This document shows, piece after piece, positions 1 through 11,700 of a stretch of 64,000 bases of DNA. Position numbers and translations under genes: made by a program. The first letter of the stretch is position 1. Each line of letters begins with the position of its first letter. Source of the DNA: Desmodesmus armatus (Eukaryota; Chlorophyta; Chlorophyceae; Sphaeropleales; Scenedesmaceae). Where the stretch lies: assembly GCA_007449985.2 (NCBI GenBank), contig VIIQ02000094.1, forward strand, positions 62,001 through 126,000, read 5' to 3'. Under the pieces are notes generated by a model. That model had not been told where the DNA came from. It searched no databases and saw only the letters and a list, made by a program, of their open reading frames with translations.

Positions 1-138
1 CCAACTGGTTGGGCCAACGCCAAGGTACTCGGAATTGGTACAAACTTGATGTTGTCAGATGCTTGGAGGTCTGCATGCAGCAGGCTACTGCCCCTTTCCT
101 GTTGCTCACTCTTCGCTGCCTTGTTTGATCAATTGCAG

Positions 139-2392
139 GCAGTCCAGCAGGACCCAGTGGCCACCATCCCACCCGCCACAGCACCCGCCCAGCCAGCTCC
201 TGCTGCTGCAGCTGCAGCACCTCTACCAGCAGCCCCTGCGGCTGGTGCAGCCGCTCCTGTTCCGGCAGCCCCTGCAGCCGGTGCAGCCGCAGCTGTTCAG
301 CCAGCCCCTGGCACTGTTGTCGTGCCGGCTGCTGCAGCTGGCACCCTTGTCCAAGTAGTCCCTGAATCTGGTGCTGCTGTGGTGAGGCCACGACAGGCAA
401 ACATATTGAATGTTGATACTGATGGCATGCGTCGCACGACCGCCATGATGGCACAACTTGCCACATGGCATCTGCCACGTCTAGTCTGGCAGCTGATGGC
501 CAGCAAAGACTGTACCTGCATGCAGCTAGCTGCCAGGCACAATGGCATGTTGGGTGCAGTCAGTCAGCACACAATGCGCATGGAGGCCACAGCCCTTTGT
601 ACAGATGCATGCGCACCCATCTGGTGTGCACCACCATGACCACCCTGCGCAGCATTTGGTGGTCCCTCTGTTCCTGTTTGGTGCCACTTCGGCCTCCGAG
701 GCATATCAGGCTAATTTGCAACACGTGGTGTGGTAACCTGGCTGCTGCAGGATGCCCTTGGCCAACCAGACAAGAAGTCATGGGCGGGTGCAGCCCTAGC
801 AGTGCTGGATGGTGCAAAAGAGGTAAGCGCTGGCATGTGCCAAACAGCCTGCAGGTCAGCCGGGCTCCAGTGCCGCTGGGTCACGGCGTGATCACTCAGG
901 CTAGGGTCTGGTCAGGGTCTGGCCACCCTAACTGGTTCAACTGGAGTCCATATTTGTCAGGGTAGCCGGCTCACCCGGTAGATGAAGAAAGGAGTAGCCA
1001 GCTACTAGTAGGGGGGGGGGCGTTGGCCTAGTAGGGGGGGTGTTGGTCTAGTGTTACCCACTGATCAGTGTTGCGAACTGTGAGGAAGTATATAGCAGCC
1101 GTGCAGCTGCCAGCTGAGAACAAGTTGGTGAGCTGTAGTACAAGTCAGTGGGTTGTGCAGCTAGGTTTTCTTCACCCGGCTACAGCACCCCAGCAGTGAT
1201 TGCCTCTGCATCACACTGAGCACCGCCGGCAATGTGCCACGGCCAGCAGGGCCTCTTGTAGTTCAAACTCCTCCGCAGTCAAGGTTCGTATACATGAGAA
1301 TGAATTCTTCTTCGAAGAAGTTGACATATTCCTAGGTCTAACCCTACAGCGCAAGTAGGTACTTGCAACATGGCATGCCACTATGCCGACGACCCCCTAC
1401 CTGGGGTAGCCCCCCCCTTACCCAGACTCGGAGCTTCTGGGTACGGGTGAGCGACCCCTCGGGTATGGCACTGCCGCTGGGCAGCCCCTGGGTAGGGGTG
1501 GGTAGGGTGCGGGCACCCCTACCCGTGACTGACACACCGTAACCAATGGGTGCCCAGCCTTGACTAGTGTTGATTAGGGGCCTGCAAGACCATGCTGGAC
1601 TCATTTGCGTAGTCTAATGCCTTCACTGCTGCCAGTGTGTGGTGCTGTGCACAAGTTTGATTGCGTGGCAGGCATGGGAGGGGGCAGTACTCTGTCAGCA
1701 TCACCGGCAGGGCAGGAGAGGGGCCGTCACAGTGCGATTTCATGCGCGCAGATGCTGGATGCTGGATGAAAGTCCAATCTGCATCTGCTGGAACTGGAGT
1801 TTGAGTGTGAAAGAATGCAATGGTGTAATGCTTGAAACTGCACATGCTAACTATCATCAAACAGAAGCAAAAGTAGCAAGCACACATGCATTTCCAGGAT
1901 GCATGGCTCCAAACTGGGCAGGGCTGTTGCTGGCGCAGCACACTGAGCAATACATGCAATCAGTTTCACGAGATACAGGGTGACATGCTGATGGATGTGA
2001 CATGCCGCTTTGGTCATTCACTGCCCGCAGGTCGCCTCTGGCGTGCTGACTGTTGTGAGGCCTGGGTCCGCAGCACCCACAACGGTGCAACCTGGACAGC
2101 CCACCATAGTGCAGCCTGTTCAGCCTACCGTGGTGCAACCTGGTCAGCTATGGTGCAGGCCGGACAGCCCGCTGCAGGCCAATCATCAGGGCTTGGGGGT
2201 ATAGCAGCCTCCAAGGTGCTTGGTGGTGTGATGAAATACTTGGGAGCTGCTAAGACCTGCATTGACTGCCTGCGCCAGTGTGAACAGGCTGGTGGTGAGC
2301 CCAAGAACCTTGGCACATGCGCTATCCCCACAGCAGCCATCAGAAGCTGCGTGTGCCTTGTGGCAGCACCTGCTGGAGCGGCAGGCCGATGA
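139..2392 (+). CDS. Secreted Pro/Ala-rich, Cys-rich protein, copy A (5' end outside window, frameshifted)
   Basis: Three exons are visible, all phase 0: 139-381 (Pro/Ala-rich, ends at GTG|GTGAGG), 751-822 (24 codons, ends GAG|GTAAGC) and 2031-2392 (after CCCGCAG). The first exon, expected to carry the signal peptide, lies upstream of the window. The last exon starts with Val/Pro/Gln repeats (VQPGQPT type) and should end in a Cys-rich tail (KTCIDC...C...C...CVC). Its frame breaks near 2148-2152: compared with the preceding repeat unit about 4 bases are missing, so the repeat part and the Cys-rich part are in different frames. Copy B about 4.1 kb downstream shows the same exon order with an intact frame. 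Function unknown; I do not recognise the family. The lesion may be real decay or an assembly error. Confidence 0.6.
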
Positions 2393-3978
2393 GGCGCAGC
2401 AAGCATACTAGTACTGGTACCGTGTCAGGCAGCAGCCAGGGTAGTGGTGGTGGTGGCCGTGTTAGGCAGCAGCCATGGTGGTGGTGGTGGTGGTGGTGAA
2501 TGTCAAAACAGGAGCTGGTAGCACCTTATCAAGGTTCCCTCAAACGTTCGGTCCTTGCCATGCAGCCACAATTCTTAGGATCTTGTCTGTGTTACACCTT
2601 GTTAATAGCTGGGAGTCAGTTGCATCTGCCAGTGGGAGCATGCACGTGCCATATGTGCGATGTGCAAAAGCAAGTTGGCCGAGCTGCAGAGTTGCATGCA
2701 TTGTGTTGTCAGTGTTCAGGGTGTTCAATACACAGAGGCTCTGTGCCACACTGCGGCAGTGCATGTGCTGCATGTGTTTCACAATAGGCAAGTTGAATTG
2801 GTTTTTTTCAACCTGAAACAACCCTTTAAAAGCAGTTGCCGGCAGTGCCCCATGCTGCATGGATCAGCTGGATTGACTGTGAGGTTGCTGTTAAGAAATG
2901 CGCAGCAGGCGCACGGTGTACAGTGGCTCATGGCATGAGGAAAGCTGCCAACACTGTGGCACTGTTGTTGATAATCCCTTTATAGTCCTTATGTGATGCA
3001 GCCTTTGACAGCTGCTGGCGCTGAATGCAGCCTTCCCCCACGTTCAACGTGCGGCACACGCTAGCAAGTGCCTGCGTGCATGATCCAACTTGGGTTGAAC
3101 CCGTGTCAACACATGCAGCAGTCACTGTCATAGTGTGTGTCAACCTTGCGGCCATATGCAAAGGTCTTGGATGCATCAACCCTGACGTGTTGGCGTGCAC
3201 TTTCCACAAAAGCTGGTGATGCCTTATCTGCGGCAGCAACCCGATGCGCATCTTGCGCATATGCAGAAAGATGCGACGGCAGCAGTCAGGGAGCAAGGGC
3301 CCTGGGGAGCGGCAGCAGCCATGCCAAAAGCAGCTTGCACCGCAGCAGCACTTGCAAGCAACACCCACCATGCCGCCAGCAGCACCAGCAGCAACGAGCA
3401 CCCATGCCAGTGGCATTATTGGCCAAGTACAACCATGCGGTGTACTTGGTGCTGTGTTTGTATAGTTTGGCAGTACTTGCATAACAGGCTAGGCCCGTGC
3501 ACTTGCCCTGGTGCATGCAGGTTTGTTGTGTGCTACTGACGTACATCGCCTTTTCTTTATTTTATTATACTCACTGCATTGTGTTCGGCCATATGGTTTG
3601 GTGCCGTTGTCAGATCCAACGTTGGCGACCGTCGCCTAACCGTCGAGCAACCTGCAGCCCAATCGCGAGCGGATAAAGTCTCAGCTCAGGCCTAAAGCAC
3701 GCGCCTCTCACAACAAGGACGCGAATCTTTTGCATCGACCACATCTTGAGGACGTCAGCATCAGCAACCGCTGAGAGCAGGCAACTCTTGCCAAGCAGGG
3801 TGCTCACTGGCCCGACACAATACACAATGGTGAGCTGCACACGCAACAGCAGCAGCAATCAGTGAACGCGCCATCTCATCCGACAGCTTATATTGTGTAG
3901 GAGAATTGCCGCTGTCCTATGCCGTTGGTCAGGCGAAGCTCATGCTGCTCCCTCTTGTGGGTCCTGCTGCTGCAGGTG
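2393..3978. other. Intergenic between copies A and B; no gene seen
   Basis: About 1.6 kb. It starts with a (GGT)n-rich stretch at 2440-2500 directly after the copy A stop. I see no splice-consistent coding sequence and no family motif on either strand. An AT-rich patch near 3550-3570 and the final part before 3979 may hold the copy B promoter and 5'UTR; a CAG|GTG acceptor lies three bases before the copy B ATG, so a 5'UTR intron is possible. Confidence 0.4.
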
Positions 3979-5774
3979 ATGTGCAAAGCTCTGGTGCCAC
4001 TGGCTCTGATGCTGATGCTGGCGTCCGCTGCTGCCACTGGCACAAGCTATCCAGCAATTGCAAGCAGGCGACAACTCAAGGTGCAGCCCCTTGCCCCAGA
4101 ACTGTCAATGCACCAATCTCCTGTACAAGCAGCACACTGACTGTGACAGCCCCTGGTCTGACCGTGACCGCATGCATGCACACCCGCCAGTTGCACGGAT
4201 AGATGCTTGCTATGCCGCGCATGGTTCTTGTCCAAGACACAGGCAACGTCCAAGGTTAGAGTCCGAGGTACTATCCCACATGCATGGAGCAATGCATGCA
4301 GCTGGCTGCTGCCCCTTGCAGTACAAGAGTCTTGTTCCTCAAGCATAGGCGCCCTGTTGCATTGATTGTAGGCAACCCAGCAGGCCCCAGCGGCCCCCGT
4401 CACTGCACCCGCCACTGCACCCGCCCAGCCAGCCCCTGCTGCTGCAGCTGCAGCACCTGTACCAGCAGCCCCTGCGGCCGTTGTCCAAGTGGTCCCTGAA
4501 GCCGGAGCCGCACCGGTGAGGCCACAAGCCTCGTGCTAGTAGCAACAGTGTCATTTTCACAACAAATTTGTTGTCGCAGATGGCACAACATGCTGTCATG
4601 TTGTCGACAACTTGCCACATGGCATGTACTAACATAGTCGGCAGCCTGCCAACAGTGTTGGCCAGCAAAGACTGGGCCTGCATGTAACTAGCTCAACATG
4701 GGCCATGTTGACTGCAGACAGTCGGCACCCAGTGTACATGGAGACAATACAGCGCTTGCATTGCACAGACGCATGCGCACCCATATGGCGTGCACCACCT
4801 TCACCACCCTGCGCAGCATTCAGTGATCATATCGAGCCACAAATGGCACCAATGCCCTTTGGAGGCACTTCCGCTTCCCAACATTTCACATGTGGTGTGG
4901 CAACTGCCTGTTGCAGGCTGCAACAGAGGACAAGACATTCGCTGGTGCAGCCATGGCAGTGCTGGGTGGTGCAAAATCGGTAAGCGCTGAAACGGCCCAA
5001 CAGTTGCAACAGCTTGCAGGTGTCTCCAGTGCCCACTTTGTCCTTGGCTGCGTACTGTGGCGTGAAGGGATCCCTTATTCCGGAATATATATTCGCGATA
5101 CGCCCCCCCCCCCCGGGTAAAACAAAATACAAGATAGCAGCCAGGCGGCTTGGACAAGATTCCCATTGGTTCCTGTGGCTAGCTTCATTCACCCAGCTAC
5201 AGCACACCAAGAGCGACTGTCACTTCATGAAAATGAGCAATGCCTGCCATGTGCCACGGCCAGCAGGCAAACCCTGAGGCTCAATCTCCTTGGCAGCCTC
5301 AGCTTGTGTACGATCGCGAGTCCTATAACCCTGCACCCATAGCACAACGTTGTCCTACAGTGCGTACTTGCAACATGGCATGCGTGCTGTGTGATTCACA
5401 TGAGCTTGACATGAATGTCACATGTCGCATGGCCAATGCATTGCCCGCAGGTTGTCTCTGATGTGCTCACCATGGCTGGGGTTCCGGTCGCCGGGTCTGC
5501 CGCACCCACCCCTGGTCAGATTACCATAGTGCAGCCTGGACAGCCCACTGCAGACGGGCCATCAGCGGTGGTCACTTGGGCAAGCGCCAAGGTGCTGGGT
5601 GGTGTGATGACATACATTGGTGCTGCCAAGACCTGCATTGACTGCAAGAACCAATGCGAGAAGATTGGTGGCGAGCCCAAGAACAATGGCACATGTGCTG
5701 TCCCCACAGCTGCCATAGAGGGATGTGCATGCCTTGCCCCACGTCCTGCCAATGTGACAGCGGCAAGCGGATGA
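3979..5774 (+). CDS. Secreted Pro/Ala-rich, Cys-rich protein, copy B
   Basis: Model: exons 3979-4080, 4372-4515, 4917-4979, 5451-5774, all phase 0, giving about 210 residues. Exon 1 encodes a signal peptide (MCKALVPLALMLMLASAAA, then TGTSYPAIASRR). Exon 2 is Pro/Ala-rich (APAQPAPAAAAAAPVPAAPA). Exon 3 is short (AATEDKTFAGAAMAVLGGAK). Exon 4 ends in a compact Cys-rich tail with six cysteines in about 35 residues (KTCIDC, QCEK, GTCAVPT, GCACL). The donor of exon 1 (AAG|GTGCAG) is weak and uncertain; the other junctions are conserved with copy A. This suggests an extracellular or cell-wall protein with a flexible Pro/Ala linker, but the family is not recognised. A TGTAA signal follows at 5917. 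Confidence 0.7.
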
Positions 5775-5916
5775 GGTGCAGCAAGCATACTGGTTTCATG
5801 TCGGGCAGTGGCCAATGGATGGTGGTGGGGTTTAGGGTCATGGATGTCACAGCAGGATCTCGGATCCAAGCCAGTCAGACTTGATCAACGTTCACTGAAG
5901 GTTCTAGTTTTTGCCG

Positions 5917-5921
5917 TGTAA
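5917..5921 (+). terminator. Putative TGTAA polyadenylation signal of copy B
   Basis: TGTAA, the polyadenylation motif of green algae, 143 bases after the copy B stop. Confidence 0.5.
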
Positions 5922-6820
5922 ACCATCGATCTGTCACAGTTTATAGTCGTGTTCAAAGGGGCATGTTCATCCATATTGTTGAAGGTCTTGCATTTGTCAT
6001 CATGCCACTGTCTAATAAACAGCAGCATCCCAAAGCATGCAGGTGCCATACCAGCGATGTGCAAAGCCTTGCTGCAAAATTGCATGCATAGTAGTGACAT
6101 CGTTCAGGTTGATCAGAATCTGTGCACTGCACAGATGGCACGGTGCCACACAGCAGTGATGCTTGTGTTTCAAGGCACAAGGGGTTGTTTTCCCCTTCTA
6201 AATATGATTTTAGAGCTGTGGGCAAGTTGCGGTTGTGTAGCTTTGTAGTTTGAGGATGGCTCTGTGGCCCTTGTTTGTGGTGTTTGTGTTTGTTTTTCCT
6301 ATGATTAAATGAGCTTTGTTTGGCTCCTGAAAGGGCGGTCAGGCGGGGCTTCTCAGATGGGCTGACCGAGCTGCAGAGCAGCATGCAGTGTGATGTTGTA
6401 GTAAGATCGCAGAGGCTGAAGCTGTCGCAGTGTGATGTTGTCAGTGGCTTTGTTGTTCAGCAGCTGTGCATGCTCATGCACAGCAGCGCATGTGCTGCTT
6501 GCTGTTGAATCATGCTGTCCATGCTGTTTTGGTTCATTGTTCAGGTTTGTGCCACAGTCAGTGACTGCTTAGCCTTGCCTGGCACTGCCTCATGTTGCTG
6601 TGTGGACCAGCGCAGACCAGGCTTAAAAAAGTAACACCCCAGTATGGTGTACGTAAGATTTGTCATTCTTGAGCGCTTGACAATAGCGCCGGCAAGTGCT
6701 GAGGTGTCGCTGCTGCCTCGGTCTCATGTTCACGCACCAAAAGCATCAGCAGCTCCCTTCCTATAGCTAAGCATACCACAGACTCCAACGTGTACGCGCG
6801 TACACACCACCCAGAGGATG
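5922..6820. other. Intergenic, no gene seen
   Basis: Mixed-composition DNA without a supported exon, tRNA or repeat. Short open frames here lack splice partners and family motifs. Confidence 0.4.
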
Positions 6821-7010
6821 TTACAAAGGTAGTCGACCAGAGCACACTTTGACCAAGCCTTCAGCTGTCCAGCTGATCAAAACAACCTCCACGCCATCCA
6901 TCACACCCCTGTGCTTCTGTCCCGCCCTCCACAAGGACCAGCCTGGCGTTGCGAGCATCAGAAGGGATGTGCTTTCCTGAATTCCGCTCACTAGTGTACT
7001 GCCCATTACA
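6821..7010 (-). pseudogene. Decayed copy of a purple acid phosphatase 3' end
   Basis: On the minus strand this resembles the last coding bases and 3'UTR of the phosphatase gene whose stop is at 8773. Both share the TTACA (TGTAA on minus) signal, then a GCACACTTTGACCAAG block, then a CAGCTGATCA block, then codons for MDGVE. Relative to the intact gene one base is missing just after the MDGVEVV codons, so the stop falls out of frame. Upstream similarity fades quickly (a pattern of hydrophobic and Gly residues only). No other phosphatase exon was found between here and 8.7 kb, so this is a fragment of a tandem duplicate. Confidence 0.6.
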
Positions 7011-7089
7011 CCTGCCAGGCTGGCCCAGCGACCCCAGCGACCTGCCAGGCTGACCCAGCGACCCCAGCGACCTGCCAGGCTGGCCCACC
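7011..7089. repeat. 30-bp tandem repeat, 2.6 copies
   Basis: Units at 7011-7040 and 7041-7070 differ by one base, with a partial third unit to 7089. On the minus strand the unit would encode a 10-residue Gly/Leu/Ser/Gln repeat, but no gene is supported. Confidence 0.85.
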
Positions 7090-7465
7090 GCTAGGCCAGT
7101 GACAAGAGGCGCATGCAGGACCTGTTGGTGGTCAGTGACGACCCCCTGAGCCGCAGCCCCCCTTCTTCCATGAGCCGTTGCAGCATTGGTAGCCATCCCA
7201 CATGGTGTCCTGCTTGTACCTGCACGCAACAGTCAGTCACACAACCACGCTACTCAGCTGCTGTACCGTCCCACGAGCACAGTCAGACCAACAGGATGAT
7301 GCTGCTTAGCTGCAAGTACAGCGATACAAGCATTCTGCTCAGCTGCGGCACCGGCATGATCTGGGCTGCAATCAGGCAGAGACTCAGTGGCAGCTATGTG
7401 CTTGGTATTTGTTCTGTCCCTGCACACGCAACCCTCAATCCTGAAGCCCTGCAGCCTGCGTGCAA
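7090..7465. other. Intergenic, no gene seen
   Basis: No exon, RNA gene or repeat recognised. Its right end is the 3' region of the small secreted-peptide gene on the minus strand. Confidence 0.35.
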
Positions 7466-7470
7466 TTACA
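7466..7470 (-). terminator. Putative TGTAA polyadenylation signal of the small peptide gene
   Basis: TTACA on plus (TGTAA on minus), 96 bases beyond the stop at 7566; this spacing supports the short gene model. Confidence 0.45.
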
Positions 7471-7565
7471 AAGCATGGTGATTATAACCGAACCAAATTA
7501 AAACTGCGGCTACAGCTTTGACACATTTGTGAGGAGACATCTGTCTTGTAGAGTCTGCTGCACAC

Positions 7566-7745
7566 TTACTCCTTGCCTTTCCACCAGCAGGAAGCACCCC
7601 ACTGGGTTGAGTCAGTGGTCTTCAGCTTGCGAGCCACTCCGCGTGCTGCATCCTTCAGAATCAGGGTGTCAGCACGACACTCATTCACGGCAAGCGCAGC
7701 CAGCAACGCCAAGGCCAGTACAACGGCAAACATCCTCTTGGCCAT
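7566..7745 (-). CDS. Small secreted peptide, 59 residues
   Basis: ATG at 7745 sits in a good context (AAGATGGCC) and the frame runs 60 codons to TAA. The N-terminus is a textbook signal peptide: MAKRMFAVVLALALLAALAV, with likely cleavage after NECRA. The mature part is about 34 residues, net basic, with one Cys in a Trp-rich end (GASCWWKGKE). A TGTAA signal lies 96 bases downstream. The stop codon overlaps a perfect donor (GA|GTAAGT), so splicing to a further exon is possible; no such exon was recognised. The gene is flanked by the phosphatase remnant and the intact phosphatase gene on the same strand. No known family; function unknown. Confidence 0.55.
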   Translation of the reverse strand: MAKRMFAVVLALALLAALAVNECRADTLILKDAARGVARKLKTTDSTQWGASCWWKGKE

Positions 7746-8734
7746 CTTGAGGACGAGTTCCTGGGAAACAGCAGCAAGGTCAAGAAAGTAGTATCACCAG
7801 CTGCTGCACGGCGCCACAGCCCAAGCGGTCCCTTTTGCGGTGCTGGGGGTTCCAGACATCTGCAGCTGCGATCACTGCAGCACAGCCATGACTGCACGCG
7901 TTGAGGTGCATCGCAACTGCACTCAACAGCTGAAAGGTTCCAGGTTACTACAAAATTGTGTGAACCTACCTGCGCGAACTTGAAGGCGCGGTTGTAATCA
8001 AGAACTGGGCCTTGGCAAATGGAATATAGTATTACTGTCTATGGCTGGATGGGTGCTGGAGGAGTGATAATGCAACCCTCGGTGTGCACAGACTTTCTAC
8101 AGCGCAGCCTAGGAGCCCAGTCAGTATATACTGCTAGTGGGCCGAAGAACGGGTTCTCCGGCCCACATGCGCAAGGCAGGAAAGGTCGAGCAGACAGGAA
8201 CTACTGGAACACGATGTTCAGACAGGACAAGCTGCACAGTCTGTCCGTCATGTTTGACCAGAACCCACCGTGGTGATTCACTCCTCGGGTGTCAACCCGA
8301 GGATGGTGTCAACCACCATCACCACCCACGGACCACCACAGTTTCGTGTGTGCCCATACAACATGCTGGTTACATGGATGCACATTGCAGGACTGACGGG
8401 CCCGTTGTGCCGGGACCAGATTGGGCTGACTCAGTAACATTCAGTGAGGTCACTCAGTGAGGTTCTTTGAGAGGATTTTGAACTCGCGGCTGGAGAGACC
8501 TCATATTAGTTGACACTCGCTCAAGACAGTAATGTCTATCCTTGAGCCGAGCCAAACCAGCTGCACAACAGCCTGCATTGTTGGCGACAGTTAGCCCAGA
8601 CAATTGTAAAAATTCCTCCCCCCCCCCCCCCCCCCCGTGTCTTCCTCTAGTCTGGAATGTCCCCCATTTATTCTTAAATGCGAAAGATAATGCAATTCCA
8701 GCTGTCCCACACATCACAATCAAACACACCGATG
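7746..8734. other. Intergenic between phosphatase 3' end and small peptide gene
   Basis: Should hold the promoter of the small peptide gene (minus strand) at its left end. It contains a long C homopolymer at about 8620-8637. No exon is supported. Confidence 0.35.
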
Positions 8735-8739
8735 TTACA
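8735..8739 (-). terminator. Putative TGTAA polyadenylation signal of the phosphatase gene
   Basis: TTACA on plus, 34 bases beyond the stop codon at 8773; the same signal is conserved in the decayed copy at 6821. Confidence 0.55.
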
Positions 8740-8772
8740 AATTGTTGACTACTGCACACTTTGACCAAGACA

Positions 8773-11700
8773 TCAGCTGTGCAGCTGATCACGCACAATC
8801 TCGACGCCATCCATGATCTGCCCATCATCCGTTGACACACTCACAACTCTCAACCTGCTCCCAGACACAGTCACTCTCAGGTATCCATTGCGGTTTTCAG
8901 CACCAAACACAACCCACTCAGGCAACGGCCTGGGGAAAGAATGAGTGAAGCCAGCACCAGCATGCCCAGCAAGGATATAGATGGGTGCTTGGGGATTATG
9001 CACGACATCAACCACGTCAACCACAGACTGACTGCCAGCACCTTGCAATACTGACGTTCCGGTGCTGTGTTGGGTTGGTTGCTGGTGAGGCTTGGTGTTG
9101 CCAGTGCACTTGCCCTTTGCAAAGGGGCAGGTGCGTGCATACGCATGGTCATGGCCTGCATAGCAAACACACAGAGGCAAGCCACAACCTCTCAGCTGTG
9201 TGTCCAGCAACATCTGCTTCATCAGAGCATCGACAGGCCCTCTCAGAGTCACTAGGAGTCCTGCACATTCCCAGGTGTGCATATGATATGATGCATCTGC
9301 TGACCCACAGAGGTCAACCTCCACTTGTAATGTCCCACGCCACCAGCAACAGACACGCCTACACACGCAGTCGGGCAGCAAGACGCCAGCGGCACTCCGA
9401 GTCTGAACAAACAAACCCCCATTCCTAAAGCTGCATGTGCAAAGGTGTCGAGCCACTCGACTGTGGGCTGTATGCTGGCCACACGCGCATGCACTTTGTC
9501 ACTGCACCCGACGCTCAGCTGTGCTTGAATTGCCCACCTTGCAGTACGACGTCCACTTTGTGCTGCAGGAACAGCCCCTCCAAATCGCTCTGCAGCCTGA
9601 CCAGGTTCTGCACGTTTACAGGGTCACTGGTGGGCCCAACCATCTGCCTGTGAAGACCCACAACCAGCCAAGGGGTGCGATGGCGATCCACCTGCAGGTC
9701 ATGAGGTCCATACAGATGCACATGTGATACAGATGGCACGTTGATGCCAGCACAGTGCATGCTGCTAGGGGGTGCCAGTTGTGAGGGGAAAACCAGCCGC
9801 TGACCGCCTTTGCGCACTCGTGTCTGCAGCATGCATGCATATGCCTGGTAGCCTGGAAGCTTCCGGCACTGCCAGGATCGGCAATGGCATTGCCCCGTGC
9901 AGTGTCTCAATAAACCAAAGGCTCAGTAAACATGCACATGATCGTTAGCAGCTCTGCCGAAAGCTTCCTACGCCCCATCACTGTCACTGCACACACCTTG
10001 GCCAGGTCTGCAGCCACAAACATCCCTTGGGGACTTCCAGGCTCTGATGGTGACTCCGTGTCGAGCATCAGAAAATGCACCCCACCCATCTCAAACGAGT
10101 AGAAGGACCGGTCGGTGCTCAGCCGCCCTTGCCTACTGTGTGCCTGCGGCACTGGCGGCAAGATATCTGGCTGTGCAGCTGCCAGGTGTTGCTGCTGCAC
10201 CACTGCATGTCCTGATGGAAGCATTGTTGGCCCTTGGGGTGCTGCTGTACTTGGCAATCTCAAGTTGTTGTGGGGCTGTGATGTAGATGCGGGTGTGACG
10301 GGGGCTGCGGCTGCAGATGCTTGACTAGACCGCCTGGCAGATGCTTCAGAGCTGACCCGGGGCTGTTGCAGTGTAGCAAGAGATGTCGATGCCTCCCAAG
10401 CTGGCGTGTAGAACCTACATGGCAGCAACAAAAACAGCAACATGGGCACAGGTGCTTGTACACAGTGAGAATGGCTGGGGAGCTACAGCAATCCATTGCC
10501 AGCACAGTCACGCCGACACATTGATATGACAGCTCCCAGCTTTCTGCGCACCGCACTGCTGCCGGCACTAACTCTGATGCTGCTGCCTGCTGCTGCTGCT
10601 GCCAAGTGATGCCAGCTGCAGTGGTACAGCCGCACCTGTATGTGTATGGCACGCCACATTCCCCGCCAGACGCGTCACTGTTGCCGCGCACATCGGCACT
10701 GCCACTTGCAGGCTTCTCATGGTTCCCTGTTCACAAGCGCAGCACAAACAAGTGATGCATGACTTGAGACAATGCAGTGAAGACGCAGGAAAACACACCC
10801 AGGCTACATGTGTCGCAAGCAACATGTTGTGCGCATGGCTTCCCATTGTGTGCGGCTTTCAAACCACAAGCTGCCCTCCTCCCTCACACATATGAGGGCG
10901 TCATTGTTGCTCAATCACCTCGCAAAATTGACGCCCCTACATGTGTCCCCTCCCTTACCTGCTGCCACCATGAGGGGCCACTTGCTGAAAGCCGGCTCAA
11001 ACTGGAACCCAAAATAGTCCCAGTCAACCTGCAGGACAGCGCAGGGCGGGGTCTGAATTCAGCATAGCTGTACCAAATAGCTATCCTTAGTCTCTGAGCG
11101 TCACGCCGGGCATGCAAGCTATGTCTGCTGCAGACGAGGCTGTTGCTGATGTAGTTCAGCGGATGATATCAATCCAATAAAACCTGTCCTGACTGCCCTG
11201 AGCAGGGGGCAGACACTCACCAGGAAGCCGTTGGCATATGCCAGATCACCTGCACAGCACAGCACACCACACCGTGCAGGCAAATTGGTCAATTTCATTG
11301 CTTCAACGCTCCAGCCATACACAGCAACGGCCTAGCCGCAAACCAACGATATCTGGGTAGCTTCTGCAGCGGGTACAAGCTGATGCCATGTACGCGGGTG
11401 CCCACGCCCCATGATGGCACCGGCAGTTGGGCGGAGTGACCACTTCTGCACTGCCAACACATTACTGCGGGTGCCACAACTTGTGACCTGTGACCAGGTG
11501 CCTCCAGCTGTACAGCAGCAACTGCAAATGCAAGCCCTGACTGGCAGGCCCCCAACTGCTGCTGCTGCTGATGCACGGCCACATCTGCACAACATTATCC
11601 CTCAGACCTGCTCCCCCCAGCACCCACAACCTTCACTCACCAACAAGAAGACCCAGCCGTGCTTCACTCTCTGCCTGCAGGTGCCTCAGCAGCTTGGTGC

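Noticed and set aside
1..46. Third copy of the Cys-rich protein exon at the window start (AKVLG-like translation)
   Set aside because: The sequence aligns better with the intron before exon 2 of copy B (about 4235-4275), so it is intronic.
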